A program made the position numbers and the translations under genes. Below, one piece after another: positions 1 through 7,905 of a DNA stretch of 64,000 bases (position 1 is its first letter; each line of letters begins with the position of its first letter). Source of the stretch: Nocardioidaceae bacterium SCSIO 66511. GTDB taxonomy: Bacteria; Actinomycetota; Actinomycetes; Propionibacteriales; Nocardioidaceae. The notes below the pieces were generated by a model. It was given only the letters and a program-made list of their open reading frames with translations, had not been told where the DNA came from and did no database searches. The stretch spans positions 3,968,001 through 4,032,000 of the forward strand of contig CP095846.1 of the NCBI GenBank assembly GCA_023100825.1, given 5' to 3'.

Positions 1-503
1 TCGTCGAGGAGCTCACCCAAGGATTCCGGGTGCCGTCCGACGTCATCGCGTACGCCGCGCGGCTGCTGCCCGCAATTGCACCCGAGCTGGCTCCGCCGAC
101 GTCAGTACGAGAGGCAACCGGATCGCTCACGACCCACACCGGCGACGGTGCGTACGACCTCGCCCTCGACGCGGTCGGGCGGCTGGTCGACGAGCCCGGC
201 TCGATCGGCGTCGTCGTCGCCGATGCACAGCACGATGCGATGGCGAAAGCGCTCGACAACGAATCCATCTCGTACACGCGGATCGGCGCAGACGACGATA
301 TGTCCGCACATGTCGACCTCGTACCCGCGAGTCTGGTGAAGGGCCTGGAGTTCGACCACGTCGTGCTCGTCGAGCCCCAGGCGATCGTGGACGGCGAGGA
401 CGATCACGTGACCGGGCTCCGGCGGCTGTACGTCTGCCTCACCCGCGCCGTCACCTCGCTGACCATCGTGCACGCTCAGCCGCTCCCCGAGGCGCTGCGA
501 TGA
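1..503 (+). CDS. HelD/UvrD-like superfamily 1 helicase, C-terminal fragment
   Basis: Only the last 166 codons are in the window; the gene enters from the left and ends at a TGA that overlaps the ATG of the next gene. The visible part matches the C-terminal helicase lobe of HelD-type UvrD relatives: a FRVPSDVIAYAARLLP segment at the edge, a motif V-like KGLEFDHVVLVEP, and a motif VI-like RRLYVCLTRA near the end. In Actinobacteria, HelD/HelR ATPases bind RNA polymerase and release stalled or rifampicin-bound enzyme. That role is inferred, because the N-terminal arm that defines the subfamily is outside the window. A different UvrD-like ATPase is possible. Confidence 0.8.
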   Translation, partial: VEELTQGFRVPSDVIAYAARLLPAIAPELAPPTSVREATGSLTTHTGDGAYDLALDAVGRLVDEPGSIGVVVADAQHDAMAKALDNESISYTRIGADDDMSAHVDLVPASLVKGLEFDHVVLVEPQAIVDGEDDHVTGLRRLYVCLTRAVTSLTIVHAQPLPEALR

Positions 504-1060
504 ACTGGCGTGCAGAGCTGGAGCGCCGCTGGGCAGAGCCGCATCGACACCACCACGACGCCGAGCACCTCGCCGAGGTGCTGACTGCGCTCGACGTACT
601 TGCGGCCGGCGGCGAGCACTTTGGCGACGGGCCCGTACGCACGGCTGCGTGGTTCCACGACGCGGTCTACGATCCGCGGGCGCTCGACAACGAAGAACGC
701 TCCGCGCAGCTTGCGCTCGAGCTTCTGCCGGAATCCGAGCAGCCAGTAGAGGTTGCCCGCCTCGTACGCGCGACCCGTACGCACGAACCCGCCGATGCAG
801 ACCTCAACGCCGCCGCGCTGTGCGACGCCGACCTGTCCGTACTCGCGTCCGGCAGAGAGCGCTATCGCCGCTATGCCGCCGAGGTGCGCCGCGAGTACGC
901 ACATGTCCCCGATGACGAATTCCGTACCGGCCGCGCGACGATCCTCGAGGGATTCCTGCGGCGTTCGCAGCTCTTCACGACGCCAACCGGCCGCAGGCTC
1001 TGGGAGTCCGCGGCCCGAGCGAACCTCGAGAACGAGATCGCCTCGCTTCGCTCAGGATGA
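500..1060 (+). CDS. HD-domain metal-dependent phosphohydrolase-like protein
   Basis: A 186-residue protein resembling the predicted HD-superfamily phosphohydrolases of the COG4339 type. It has a His-rich segment HHHDAEHL (residues 17-24), the HD pair in AAWFHDAVY (49-57) and a later LCDADLSVL segment that could supply another metal ligand. Substrate unknown; most HD proteins act on phosphomonoesters or nucleotides. The start is an ATGA overlap with the helicase, so the two genes are probably translationally coupled. Its end overlaps the convergent DUF4031 gene by 9 bp. Family assignment is good, function is not. Confidence 0.82.
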   Translation: MNWRAELERRWAEPHRHHHDAEHLAEVLTALDVLAAGGEHFGDGPVRTAAWFHDAVYDPRALDNEERSAQLALELLPESEQPVEVARLVRATRTHEPADADLNAAALCDADLSVLASGRERYRRYAAEVRREYAHVPDDEFRTGRATILEGFLRRSQLFTTPTGRRLWESAARANLENEIASLRSG

Positions 1061-1315
1061 GTGCTTGCGGCGTCTCAGCCCGTTCGCGATCAGCGCGTGC
1101 ACGAGCTCCTTACTGGACACCGGCGTTGCTCCGGCGGCCACCACGGCATCGAACATCCGGTCCGGCACGTCGTAGTGATCTCGCTCGAACAATCGCTGCG
1201 GCAGACCCTGCGCCCGCGCGAACGCGTGCAGCTCGTCGTACGACGCCGTGCTCACCAGATGTGACCACATCCGTCCGTGGCCGGGCCAGGACGGTGGATC
1301 GATCAGAATCGTCAT
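1052..1315 (-). CDS. DUF4031 domain-containing protein
   Basis: A compact 87-residue protein beginning MTILIDPPSWPGHGRMWSHL, the hallmark start of DUF4031 proteins: a conserved WPGHGR-WSHLVS block, then a Tyr/Glu-Leu-His segment and an acidic/aromatic ERDHYDVP motif. The family has no established biochemical role. A longer open frame extends upstream, but the family's conserved N-terminus fixes the start at MTILID. Convergent with the HD-domain gene, overlapping its last codons. Confidence 0.82.
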   Translation of the reverse strand: MTILIDPPSWPGHGRMWSHLVSTASYDELHAFARAQGLPQRLFERDHYDVPDRMFDAVVAAGATPVSSKELVHALIANGLRRRKHSS

Positions 1316-1361
1316 GCATCCCTCCGTCCGCGCGTACGGACAACGATGCCAGACTTGTCCG

Positions 1362-1709
1362 ATGCCGCCGTCGGATGCGCTCGATATAGCGCGCGCCCGC
1401 GTCCTCCACGACCTGTGCGCACGCGACCTCGACGACGCCCGCACGGTGTCCCTTCTCGACGAGGTCGTCGCCGGCCGCAGGTGGTGGGTCGACGAATGGC
1501 CGGACGGCGCAGCGTTCCTCCCCGGCCTGGTTGCACAGGACCTACAGGATGCCTTACACGACCGCGGGGTCCGCTGGCCACAGTGCACGGCGTGCGACAC
1601 CGAGGCGCTCCACTCCCTGCACGTCGACCCGCCGCTCGACGTGACGCCGTCATGGGTCTGCGACGAGGGCGCGGTCGTTGCCGCGCGCGTCGGTGAGCTC
1701 GACCGCTGA
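1362..1709 (+). CDS. Hypothetical protein, small, possible CxxC zinc site
   Basis: A 115-residue soluble protein of unknown function, divergent from the DUF4031 gene. Acidic N-terminal half with LHDLCARDLDDARTVSLLDE, then a tryptophan-rich WWVDEWPDG segment. The C-terminal third contains WPQCTACDTEALHSLHVDPP and a later Cys (SWVCDEG); together Cys-x2-Cys, His and Cys could bind zinc. I do not recognise a named family. The start at MPPSDALD is chosen because the frame further upstream runs through the divergent promoter region and into the neighbouring gene. Confidence 0.6.
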   Translation: MPPSDALDIARARVLHDLCARDLDDARTVSLLDEVVAGRRWWVDEWPDGAAFLPGLVAQDLQDALHDRGVRWPQCTACDTEALHSLHVDPPLDVTPSWVCDEGAVVAARVGELDR

Positions 1710-1740
1710 ACACCGTCTGTCCGCAAAGACTCGACGGCGC

Positions 1741-1767
1741 TGTCACGAATCGAGTAACGCAGACGTC
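1741..1767 (+). promoter_or_regulatory. Candidate ECF41-type promoter
   Basis: TGTCACG and CGTC are separated by 16 nt, 37 bp upstream of the carboxymuconolactone decarboxylase start codon. The ECF41 promoter reported for other bacteria has TGTCACA at -35 and CGTC at -10 with about this spacing. Because the sigma gene downstream carries ECF41 signature motifs, autoregulation of the two-gene operon is likely. The match is one base off the -35 consensus. Confidence 0.65.
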
Positions 1768-1804
1768 AGAACAGTCGAGACACCATCGATGAAGGGGGTT
1801 ACCC

Positions 1805-2245
1805 ATGAACCAACGGCTCAAGTTCGCCGAGACGGCACCCGACGCGTACAAAGCAGTGCTCGGGCTGGAGAAGTACAACCGTCGCTCGGTCGACCCGGTC
1901 GTCTACGAACTCGTGAAGATCCGCGCGTCCATCCTGAACGGCTGCTCGTTCTGCATCGACATGCACACTCGCGACGCCATGGAGGCCGGCGAGACGACGC
2001 AGCGACTGTTCGGGGTCGGCGCCTGGCGCGAGGCGCCGTTCTACACCGAGAAGGAACGTGCCGCGCTCGCTCTCACCGACGCGGTCACCAAGCTCGGCGA
2101 CGACGGTGTGCCCGACGACGTGTGGGATCAGGCTGCGGCGGTCTGGGACGACAAGGAGCTGGCCGACCTGTTGACCGCCATTGCGACAATCAATGTGTGG
2201 AACCGGCTGATGGTCTCGACCCAGACTCCGCCTCCGCTGCGTTGA
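1805..2245 (+). CDS. Carboxymuconolactone decarboxylase / AhpD-like peroxidase family protein
   Basis: A 146-residue protein with the AhpD-like signature NGCSFCIDMHT: redox pair Cys47/Cys50 and nearby His54. Members act as peroxidases or alkylhydroperoxide reductase adaptors, or as decarboxylases. The CxxC plus His pattern favours a thiol redox role. The start is preceded by GGGGG at 1795-1799, and the stop overlaps the TTG start of the sigma gene (TTGA). ECF41 sigma factors are typically encoded next to carboxymuconolactone decarboxylases, oxidoreductases or epimerases, so this is the expected target of the downstream sigma factor. Confidence 0.9.
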   Translation: MNQRLKFAETAPDAYKAVLGLEKYNRRSVDPVVYELVKIRASILNGCSFCIDMHTRDAMEAGETTQRLFGVGAWREAPFYTEKERAALALTDAVTKLGDDGVPDDVWDQAAAVWDDKELADLLTAIATINVWNRLMVSTQTPPPLR

Positions 2246-3096
2246 CGTCGCAGCAGTCGACCGACGAGCCGGTCTGGACGGCCGAGCGTCCGCGTCTGCT
2301 GACGCTCGGCTACCGCATGCTCGGCTCGTGGCACGACGCCGAAGACGTGGTCCAGGAGGCAGGGCTGCGCTGGGCTTCGGCCGATCGTGGAGACGTGGAG
2401 ACACCTGGCGCGTACCTGACGACGATCGTGACCCGGCTCTCGATCGACCGGCTTCGGGCGCGCCAGCGCAGCATCGAGACCTACGTGGGGCCGTGGCTGC
2501 CCGAACCCGTCGCCTCCGAACGGCTCCCGGACGACCTGGCCGCCGACGGTTCCTCGCTTTCGCTCGCGACCCTGCACCTGATGGAACGAATGACACCACC
2601 CGAACGGGCCGCGTACGTACTGCGGGAGGGATTCTCGTACTCATTCCGTGAGATCGGCGCGATCCTCGACCGTACGGAGTCCGGCGTACGCCAGCTGTTC
2701 CACCGTGCCAGAGGGCGGGTCGGCGAAAGGGCCCGCTTTCAGGCGGACCCGCGCGAACACGAACGCCTGCTACGCGCCGTCATCGACGCCTCCCGCGCCG
2801 GCGACATCGAGGAGCTAGAACGCGAGCTGCACGACCAGGTCGTGCTCTGGTCCGACGGTGGCGGCAAGACGGCAGCAGCGATCAACCCGATCTACGGACC
2901 GTCGAAGGTTGCGCGTTTTCTCGCCGGCATCTACGGGCGGCAGCCATCGGAGTTCGTACTCGCCGAGGTCAACGGGCTACCGGCGTTCGAGGTCACCGGA
3001 CCCAACGGCCGGCGGATCATCGCGCTCGGCCTCGTCGACGGCAAGGTCGCCGGCGTGTACATGGTCGCCAATCCGGACAAGCTCTCGTACGTGTAG
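2242..3096 (+). CDS. ECF41-family RNA polymerase sigma factor with C-terminal SnoaL-like domain
   Basis: From the TTG start the protein is 284 residues: region 2 (about 12-75, LGYRMLGSWHDAEDVVQEA), region 4 (about 115-165, FSYSFREIGAILDRTESGVR) and a fused NTF2/SnoaL-like domain (about 175-284). Three ECF41 hallmarks are present: WLPEP in the linker (85-89), DGGGK in the C-terminal domain, and NPDKL near the end. In this group the C-terminal domain replaces an anti-sigma factor and tunes activity. The frame is open far upstream, but TTG at the end of the preceding gene gives the expected N-terminus; GTG at 2197 is an alternative. Confidence 0.88.
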   Translation: MTSQQSTDEPVWTAERPRLLTLGYRMLGSWHDAEDVVQEAGLRWASADRGDVETPGAYLTTIVTRLSIDRLRARQRSIETYVGPWLPEPVASERLPDDLAADGSSLSLATLHLMERMTPPERAAYVLREGFSYSFREIGAILDRTESGVRQLFHRARGRVGERARFQADPREHERLLRAVIDASRAGDIEELERELHDQVVLWSDGGGKTAAAINPIYGPSKVARFLAGIYGRQPSEFVLAEVNGLPAFEVTGPNGRRIIALGLVDGKVAGVYMVANPDKLSYV

Positions 3097-3129
3097 CGGT
3101 GCGGCGCGGGTGGGGCCTTTGCTTCGACA

Positions 3130-3725
3130 CGACTACTCGTCTGCCGGGCTCGGCGTCGCTGTCGGCTTTCCGTCTCCTGCTGGCTCGGTGAAAGACGCGG
3201 CGACGCGGGAGCCGCAGCTACTGGCTTGGGTTGCTTGCCGGCTTTCCCGTTCCGGTCGGATCTTTGCGGGGTCGGTGGGTGGTGGTTTACCAAGTAAGCA
3301 TGGTGAAGCGCCGCTTTGCATGGCAGATGCACCGTGCACAGTGACAGGTTGCCATGTCCGTTGGTACGTACGTGGCCACCGTGACAGGAGTCCACTCGCT
3401 CGGGCTCGCCCGCGTCGCGCGCGCCCCGACCGTCGTGCGGTTTGCCTTGGGACCAAGGCAAACAGTCACTGTCCCAAGGGACACTCCCCGTGGACAGTGA
3501 CAACCGCCCTTGGGAAGCTTCCACCTTACCCCGCAATCGCCCTAAAGTGACGGGAGAGCCGCCAAGCAACCAAAGCGACGTGGCGGCTCCGCGCGTCGCC
3601 GCGTCTTTTGCCCAGCCGAAGACAGCGGGGGCGGCGACAGCGCGCCGGAATCGGGCAGGCGATTAGTCGTACCGAAGAAGCGGGGCGAGTCGACAGTGAA
3701 GCCTAGCCAGGCAGGCGGGTAGTCG
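3130..3725. repeat. Convergent-gap palindromic element, copy A (inverted, with extra nested palindromes)
   Basis: Fills most of the gap between the sigma gene and the convergent thiolase gene. Ends are CGACTACTCGTCTGCC and GGCAGGCGGGTAGTCG (3710-3725), terminal inverted repeats shared with the other copies. Each arm is the approximate reverse complement of the other, including the block AAAGACGCGGCGACGCG. The conserved core (3286-3343) lies in reverse orientation relative to copies B, C and D. It contains hairpin TTTACCA/TGGTGAA and the paired words CTTTGCA/TGCACAG. An additional block at about 3396-3535 occurs only here. No credible gene is seen. Confidence 0.85.
3441..3515. repeat. Nested and interlocking inverted repeats inside copy A
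   Basis: Three perfect inverted repeats are packed into 75 bp. TTTGCCTTGG (3441-3450) pairs with CCAAGGCAAA (3453-3462) over a 2-nt loop. GTCACTGTCC (3465-3474) pairs with GGACAGTGAC (3492-3501). TCCCAAGGG (3472-3480) pairs with CCCTTGGGA (3507-3515). The last two overlap and cross, so as RNA they would be alternative stems or a pseudoknot. Copies B, C and D lack this block. Confidence 0.85.
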
Positions 3726-3751
3726 CACGGCAAGCCAGAACCGGAGAGGCG

Positions 3752-4930
3752 TCAGCTCGCAGCCTCGTTCTCGAGTACGACGGCCAGGCCCTGGCCGACG
3801 CCGATACAGATCGCCGCAACGCCCCACCGACTGCCGGTGTGGCGAAGCACGCGGGCGAGCGTGCCGAGTACGCGCGCACCGGACGCCCCGAGGGGATGGC
3901 CGATCGCGATCGCACCGCCCCACTGGTTGACGATGTCGGGGTCGACCTTCCAGGCGTCGAGGCACGCCAGCGACTGGACCGCGAACGCCTCGTTCAGCTC
4001 GACCGCACCGACGTCACTCCAGCGGATTCCGGCTCTTGCCAGCGCCCGGTTGGCAGCCTCGACGGGTGCGTACCCGAACTCCTGCGGATCGAGCGCCATC
4101 GCTCCGCGTCCGGCGATCCGTGCGAGCGGGTCGCGACCGATGGAAGCACCCGCGCGCTCCGAGCCGATCAGTACGGCAGAGGCACCATCGCTCAGCGGCG
4201 ATGAGTTGCCCGCCGTGATGCTCCCGTCGGGACGGAACGACGACTTGAGACCGGCCAGCTTCTGCAACGTGCTGTCGGCACGGATCCCCTCGTCGCGGCC
4301 GAGGTCTGCGCCGCCGACCGAGACGGTGAGGTCGTCGTACAGTCCGTCTGCCCACGCACGATCCGCGCGCTGGTGCGAGCGCAACGCGAATTCATCCTGT
4401 CGCTCACGCGAGATCGCGAACTTCTCCTGGAGTTGCTCGTTGCACTCCCCGAGCGAAGCGGTCCATTCCCGCGGCATCCGGGGATTCACCAGCCGCCAGC
4501 CGAGTGCGGTCGACACAGCCGTGAGATTGCCGGCGGGGTACGCCTTCGACGGCTTCGGCAAGACCCACGGCGCACGGGTCATCGACTCGACGCCACCAGC
4601 CAACACCAGCTCGGCATCGCCTGTTTCGATGGTTCGCGACGCGATCATCGCCGCGTCGAGGCTTGAACCACACAGTCGGTTGACGGTTGTACCGGGCACG
4701 CTGGTCGGCAACCCGGCGAGCAGGGCGGACATGCGTCCGACGTTGCGATTGTCCTCGCCCGCGCCGTTGGCGTTGCCGAACACGACCTCATCGATCGCCC
4801 CGGGGTCGACACCTCGCTCGACGATCGCCTCGATCACCGTTGCGCCCAGATCGTCCGGGCGTACGTCGGCAAGAGCGCCACCGAATCGCCCGAACGGTGT
4901 CCTCACCGCGTCATATACGTACGCCGACAT
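3752..4930 (-). CDS. Acetyl-CoA C-acyltransferase (thiolase)
   Basis: A 392-residue type II thiolase catalysing CoA-dependent cleavage or condensation of 3-oxoacyl-CoA. Landmarks: N-terminal VRTPFGRFGGAL, acylated Cys87 in NRLCGSS, His345 in GHPLGASGAR and the second cysteine Cys375 in CIGVGQG. The NEAFA loop is also present. Length and motifs fit the PcaF-like group (beta-ketoadipyl-CoA or general 3-ketoacyl-CoA thiolase); substrate cannot be read from sequence. The start MSAYVYDAVRTPFG follows a GGAG-like RBS. Upstream on the same strand, 41 bp away, is a TetR gene. Confidence 0.93.
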   Translation of the reverse strand: MSAYVYDAVRTPFGRFGGALADVRPDDLGATVIEAIVERGVDPGAIDEVVFGNANGAGEDNRNVGRMSALLAGLPTSVPGTTVNRLCGSSLDAAMIASRTIETGDAELVLAGGVESMTRAPWVLPKPSKAYPAGNLTAVSTALGWRLVNPRMPREWTASLGECNEQLQEKFAISRERQDEFALRSHQRADRAWADGLYDDLTVSVGGADLGRDEGIRADSTLQKLAGLKSSFRPDGSITAGNSSPLSDGASAVLIGSERAGASIGRDPLARIAGRGAMALDPQEFGYAPVEAANRALARAGIRWSDVGAVELNEAFAVQSLACLDAWKVDPDIVNQWGGAIAIGHPLGASGARVLGTLARVLRHTGSRWGVAAICIGVGQGLAVVLENEAAS

Positions 4931-4971
4931 CCCACTCCGTTCTCCATGACCACAGATCCTGATTGACGATG

Positions 4972-5610
4972 CTAGTGTCGCGCCGCCGCCCGGCCGTCGG
5001 CCTCGTCGATGGCGGGGGCGAGCGGAGCGAGTGCAGCGCGAAGCGCATCCGGGAGATCGCCCGACACCACGACCAGACCGCCGCGCGTCGAATCCGACGG
5101 CGTGTGGAGCCACTTGTCGACTGCGACACGCACCGCTGCCGCGACCGCTGCTGCCAGTACGCGCGCCGCGTACTCCTCGCCAGCGAACCGCTCGAGGAAC
5201 ACCGCGCTGAGCGGACCTTCGACAGCGCCGGTCTCGTCGAGATAGGCAGCGCGCAAGGCGACACTGGCCGAGATCATCGACAACGCCTTCTGCGCGCCGT
5301 CATCAGCGTGGCAGTACTGCTCCACGATCGCATCCACGACAGCATCGGCGAGGCGGACACCTGCGGGTGCCTCCGCAACGGCCGCCGCGACCCGCTCATC
5401 GCGTTCGGCGGTCACGGCGGCGACTATCGCATGCTCCCGGCTCGCGAAGTAGTTGTTGTACGTGCGCACCGAGACTCCCGCTGCCGCTGCGATGTCGTCG
5501 ACGCGAACGTTGGCCGGTCCGCGCTCGGTGGCCAGCCGCAGCGCAGCCGCGCGCAGCGCCTCATGCGTTGCCCGCTTCTTCCGCTCTCGCAACCCGGTCG
5601 CGCCCGCCAT
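4972..5610 (-). CDS. TetR family transcriptional regulator
   Basis: A 212-residue TetR-like repressor. N-terminal helix-turn-helix is at about residues 10-55 (RERKKRATHEALRAAALRLA, then VRVDDIAAAAGVSVRTYNNYFASREH); the C-terminal half is an all-helical ligand and dimer domain. The open frame continues upstream, but it would run over a perfect palindrome that looks like the operator. Start at MAGATGL is therefore preferred; MGPMAG three codons earlier is equally possible. Co-directional with the thiolase gene downstream and divergent from the TIM-barrel gene, so either or both may be its targets. Confidence 0.88.
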   Translation of the reverse strand: MAGATGLRERKKRATHEALRAAALRLATERGPANVRVDDIAAAAGVSVRTYNNYFASREHAIVAAVTAERDERVAAAVAEAPAGVRLADAVVDAIVEQYCHADDGAQKALSMISASVALRAAYLDETGAVEGPLSAVFLERFAGEEYAARVLAAAVAAAVRVAVDKWLHTPSDSTRGGLVVVSGDLPDALRAALAPLAPAIDEADGRAAARH

Positions 5611-5639
5611 AGGTCCCATCCTGCCATAACCTTTCGTAT

Positions 5640-5653
5640 ACGCAAATTTGCGT
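5640..5653. promoter_or_regulatory. Perfect 14-bp palindrome, likely TetR operator
   Basis: ACGCAAATTTGCGT is a perfect inverted repeat in the 99-bp gap between the divergent TetR and TIM-barrel genes. Its AT-rich centre stands out from the GC-rich surroundings. Position and symmetry fit an autoregulatory TetR operator controlling both directions; this is inferred from context. Confidence 0.65.
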
Positions 5654-5709
5654 GCACGCACTTTTTCGGTCTACGGTCGAGCCGACATCGACCCGAATGG
5701 AGCATCAAG

Positions 5710-6741
5710 ATGCGCGGCAAAGGCATGACGTACGACACCGGCTTCGTCCATCGAGGGCACATCTCACGCGGCGAACTCGACGCCGACGTCGTCCGCCGAG
5801 AGCTGACGATCATCCGCGACGACCTGCACTGCAACGCGGTCCAGATCACCGGGGGGATCCCAGACCGGTTGGAGCTCGTCGGCACTTGTGCCGCCGAGCT
5901 CGGCCTCGAGGTCTGGTTCTCGCCCTATCCGCTGGAGCGCGACCCGGCAGACATACACGCGCTCTTCGCCGACTGCGCACAGCGCGCCGAGCGGCTCCGC
6001 AGCTCGGGCGCGGAGGTGGTGTTCGTCGCCGGAGCCGAGCTCAGCATCATGAACCCGGGGTTCGTACCCGGCGATTCCCAACAGCAGCGACTCGACCACC
6101 TGCTTGGTGACGTCGAGCGCCGCAGCGAACGCTTCAGAGACACCAGCCAGCGCGTCAATGCGTTCCTCCGCGACACCGTTGCGATCATCCGCGAGTTGTT
6201 CCACGGCAAGGTCACGTACTGTGCGATCCCGTTCGAACAGATCGAGTGGGACATGTTCGACATCATGTCGGTCGAGCTCATCCGGTCGGCGGCAATAGCG
6301 GACCAGTACCGGGCCGGCGTACGTCAGCTCGTCGCGAGCGGCATGCCGGTCGCGATCACCGGCTTCGGCACCGCAACGTACCGCGGCGCCGGTGACGGCG
6401 GCGGCCGTGCGATGGAGATCGCCGAGTATGACGAGAACAGCGGTTCGCCCGTGCGACTGCTGGAGGAGTACGAACGCGACGAAGCCGGTCAAGCCGACTA
6501 CGTACGCGAGCTCCTGGAGATCTTCGAGGCCGAAGCCGTCGATTCGGCGTTCGTGTTCCTGTTCGCCCTCGAGACGTACCCGCACCGCCCTGACGGCGAT
6601 CCACGCGACGACCTCGACCGGGCAAGCGTCGGCATCGTCAAGACACTCGAAGGCCGCCGCGGGGAGACCTACCCGGACATGACCTGGGAGCCGAAGGAGG
6701 CATTCAGCGCCGTCGCCGGGCACTACCGCACCTCACGATGA
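5710..6741 (+). CDS. TIM-barrel conserved protein (often annotated abortive phage infection protein)
   Basis: A 343-residue actinobacterial protein. It starts MRGKGMTYDTGFVHRG and has the segments DDLHCNAVQITGG, GLEVWFSPYP, EVVFVAGAELSIMNPGF and FFGTATYRGA-like GFGTATYRGAGDGGG. These alternate as expected for a beta/alpha barrel with acidic residues at strand ends, resembling glycoside hydrolase folds. Homologues are frequently labelled 'abortive infection protein', but I know of no evidence for phage defence. The start is the first Met of the conserved N-terminus. It ends 2 bp before the convergent GAF regulator, so no independent terminator separates them. Confidence 0.7.
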   Translation: MRGKGMTYDTGFVHRGHISRGELDADVVRRELTIIRDDLHCNAVQITGGIPDRLELVGTCAAELGLEVWFSPYPLERDPADIHALFADCAQRAERLRSSGAEVVFVAGAELSIMNPGFVPGDSQQQRLDHLLGDVERRSERFRDTSQRVNAFLRDTVAIIRELFHGKVTYCAIPFEQIEWDMFDIMSVELIRSAAIADQYRAGVRQLVASGMPVAITGFGTATYRGAGDGGGRAMEIAEYDENSGSPVRLLEEYERDEAGQADYVRELLEIFEAEAVDSAFVFLFALETYPHRPDGDPRDDLDRASVGIVKTLEGRRGETYPDMTWEPKEAFSAVAGHYRTSR

Positions 6742-6743
6742 GG

Positions 6744-7874
6744 TCAGGCCGGGTCGAGCCCCAAACGCGCGTCCAGCTCCTCGCGAACCGCCACCACCCC
6801 GGGCGCCGTCGACTGTGGCAGCACCGGACCGCGGTACGCAGCGCGGGCACCTTCAATGTCGCCGGCGTCGAGCAGGTCGCGGATCTCCTGGATATCGGTA
6901 CGTACGCCCGGCCCCAGCCGGTACGGCCGGGAGGCCAGTTCGACAGAGCCGAGCGCGGATCGCAATCTCGACATCTCGGCGCGAATGGTGACGGTCGCCT
7001 GTTCGCGTCCGCTCAGCGCCATCGCCAGCTCGTCGCCGGTCAGTCCGTCGGGTGCATCCGCGAGCAGTACGAGGATCTCACTGTGTCGCAAGCTCAACCG
7101 TTGCAGCCGATGGCCTTCGTACAGGGTCGCGCAGTGTAGGCCGAGCGTCTCCACCCTGGCGGGCGCGATCGGGTCCTCGGCGGCCGCACCCGGCTCCGAG
7201 GCCAGACCGATGAACCGAAGCTCGGATTCGACCGCCGCTACCGTTGCGCGTACGAGGGACAAACTCTGCGCAGAGGCCACCTCGTCGCCGCCCGTGACGT
7301 CGAGGGCGCCGAGGATGCCGCCCGTTTCAGGGTCGTGGATGGGCGCCGCCGAACAACTCCACGGCGTCACCGGGCGGGCGAGGTGCTCGGCACCGAAGAT
7401 CGCGACGGCATCGTCGAGGACGAGCGCGGTGCCGGGAGCATTGGTGCCCACCGCCGACTCACTCCAGTCGGCGCCCTCCATGAAATGCATCGCCTCCGCA
7501 CGCGAGCGCAGTGCGGAATGTCCGTCCACCCAGAGCATCCGGCCGGCGTTATCGCTGACGGCCACCACGAGCCCGGCGTCGGTCGCGCTTTCGACCAGCA
7601 GGGTGTGGATCACCGGCATGACCGCCGCCAGCGGGTGCTCGCGGCGCAATCGATCGAGCTCATCGTCGCTCAACGAGACGGGAGCGGCGGGCGCCTCCGG
7701 GTCGACTCCGTGTCGCAGGCTCCGTCGCCAGGAGTCGAGCACGACCCGGCGTACGTCGCCCGCGGGGCGGCCGGTAGCCAGAAAGTCGTCATGCGCCAGG
7801 CGAAGCAGCCGGCCCCGTGCAGCCGGGTCAACACCGTGCGGATACGCCGCAACCACTCGATCCGGGTACGACAT
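6744..7874 (-). CDS. GAF domain-containing transcriptional regulator
   Basis: 376 residues. The N-terminus (VVLDSWRRSLRHGVDPEAPA) and central GAF domain (about 85-215, with WSESAVGTNAPGTAL and PWSCSAAPIHDPETGGILG) resemble AcoR-type activators. There is no AAA+ sigma-54 module and no Fis helix-turn-helix. Instead a C-terminal domain (about 245-330, LSLRHSEILVLLADAPDGLTGDELAMAL) looks like a winged helix. Such proteins usually sit next to dehydrogenase operons in Actinobacteria. Here it follows coxG by 31 bp on the same strand, so it is a candidate sensor-regulator of the cox genes. Ligand unknown. Confidence 0.8.
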   Translation of the reverse strand: MSYPDRVVAAYPHGVDPAARGRLLRLAHDDFLATGRPAGDVRRVVLDSWRRSLRHGVDPEAPAAPVSLSDDELDRLRREHPLAAVMPVIHTLLVESATDAGLVVAVSDNAGRMLWVDGHSALRSRAEAMHFMEGADWSESAVGTNAPGTALVLDDAVAIFGAEHLARPVTPWSCSAAPIHDPETGGILGALDVTGGDEVASAQSLSLVRATVAAVESELRFIGLASEPGAAAEDPIAPARVETLGLHCATLYEGHRLQRLSLRHSEILVLLADAPDGLTGDELAMALSGREQATVTIRAEMSRLRSALGSVELASRPYRLGPGVRTDIQEIRDLLDAGDIEGARAAYRGPVLPQSTAPGVVAVREELDARLGLDPA

Positions 7875-7905
7875 GCCCCAACCGTAGCCGCAAACTCGGG
7901 GAAGA

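Noticed and set aside
1678-2241. N-terminal extension of the sigma factor frame over the carboxymuconolactone decarboxylase gene
   Set aside because: The extra 188 codons are the shadow frame of a clear enzyme gene; ECF41 proteins start close to region 2.
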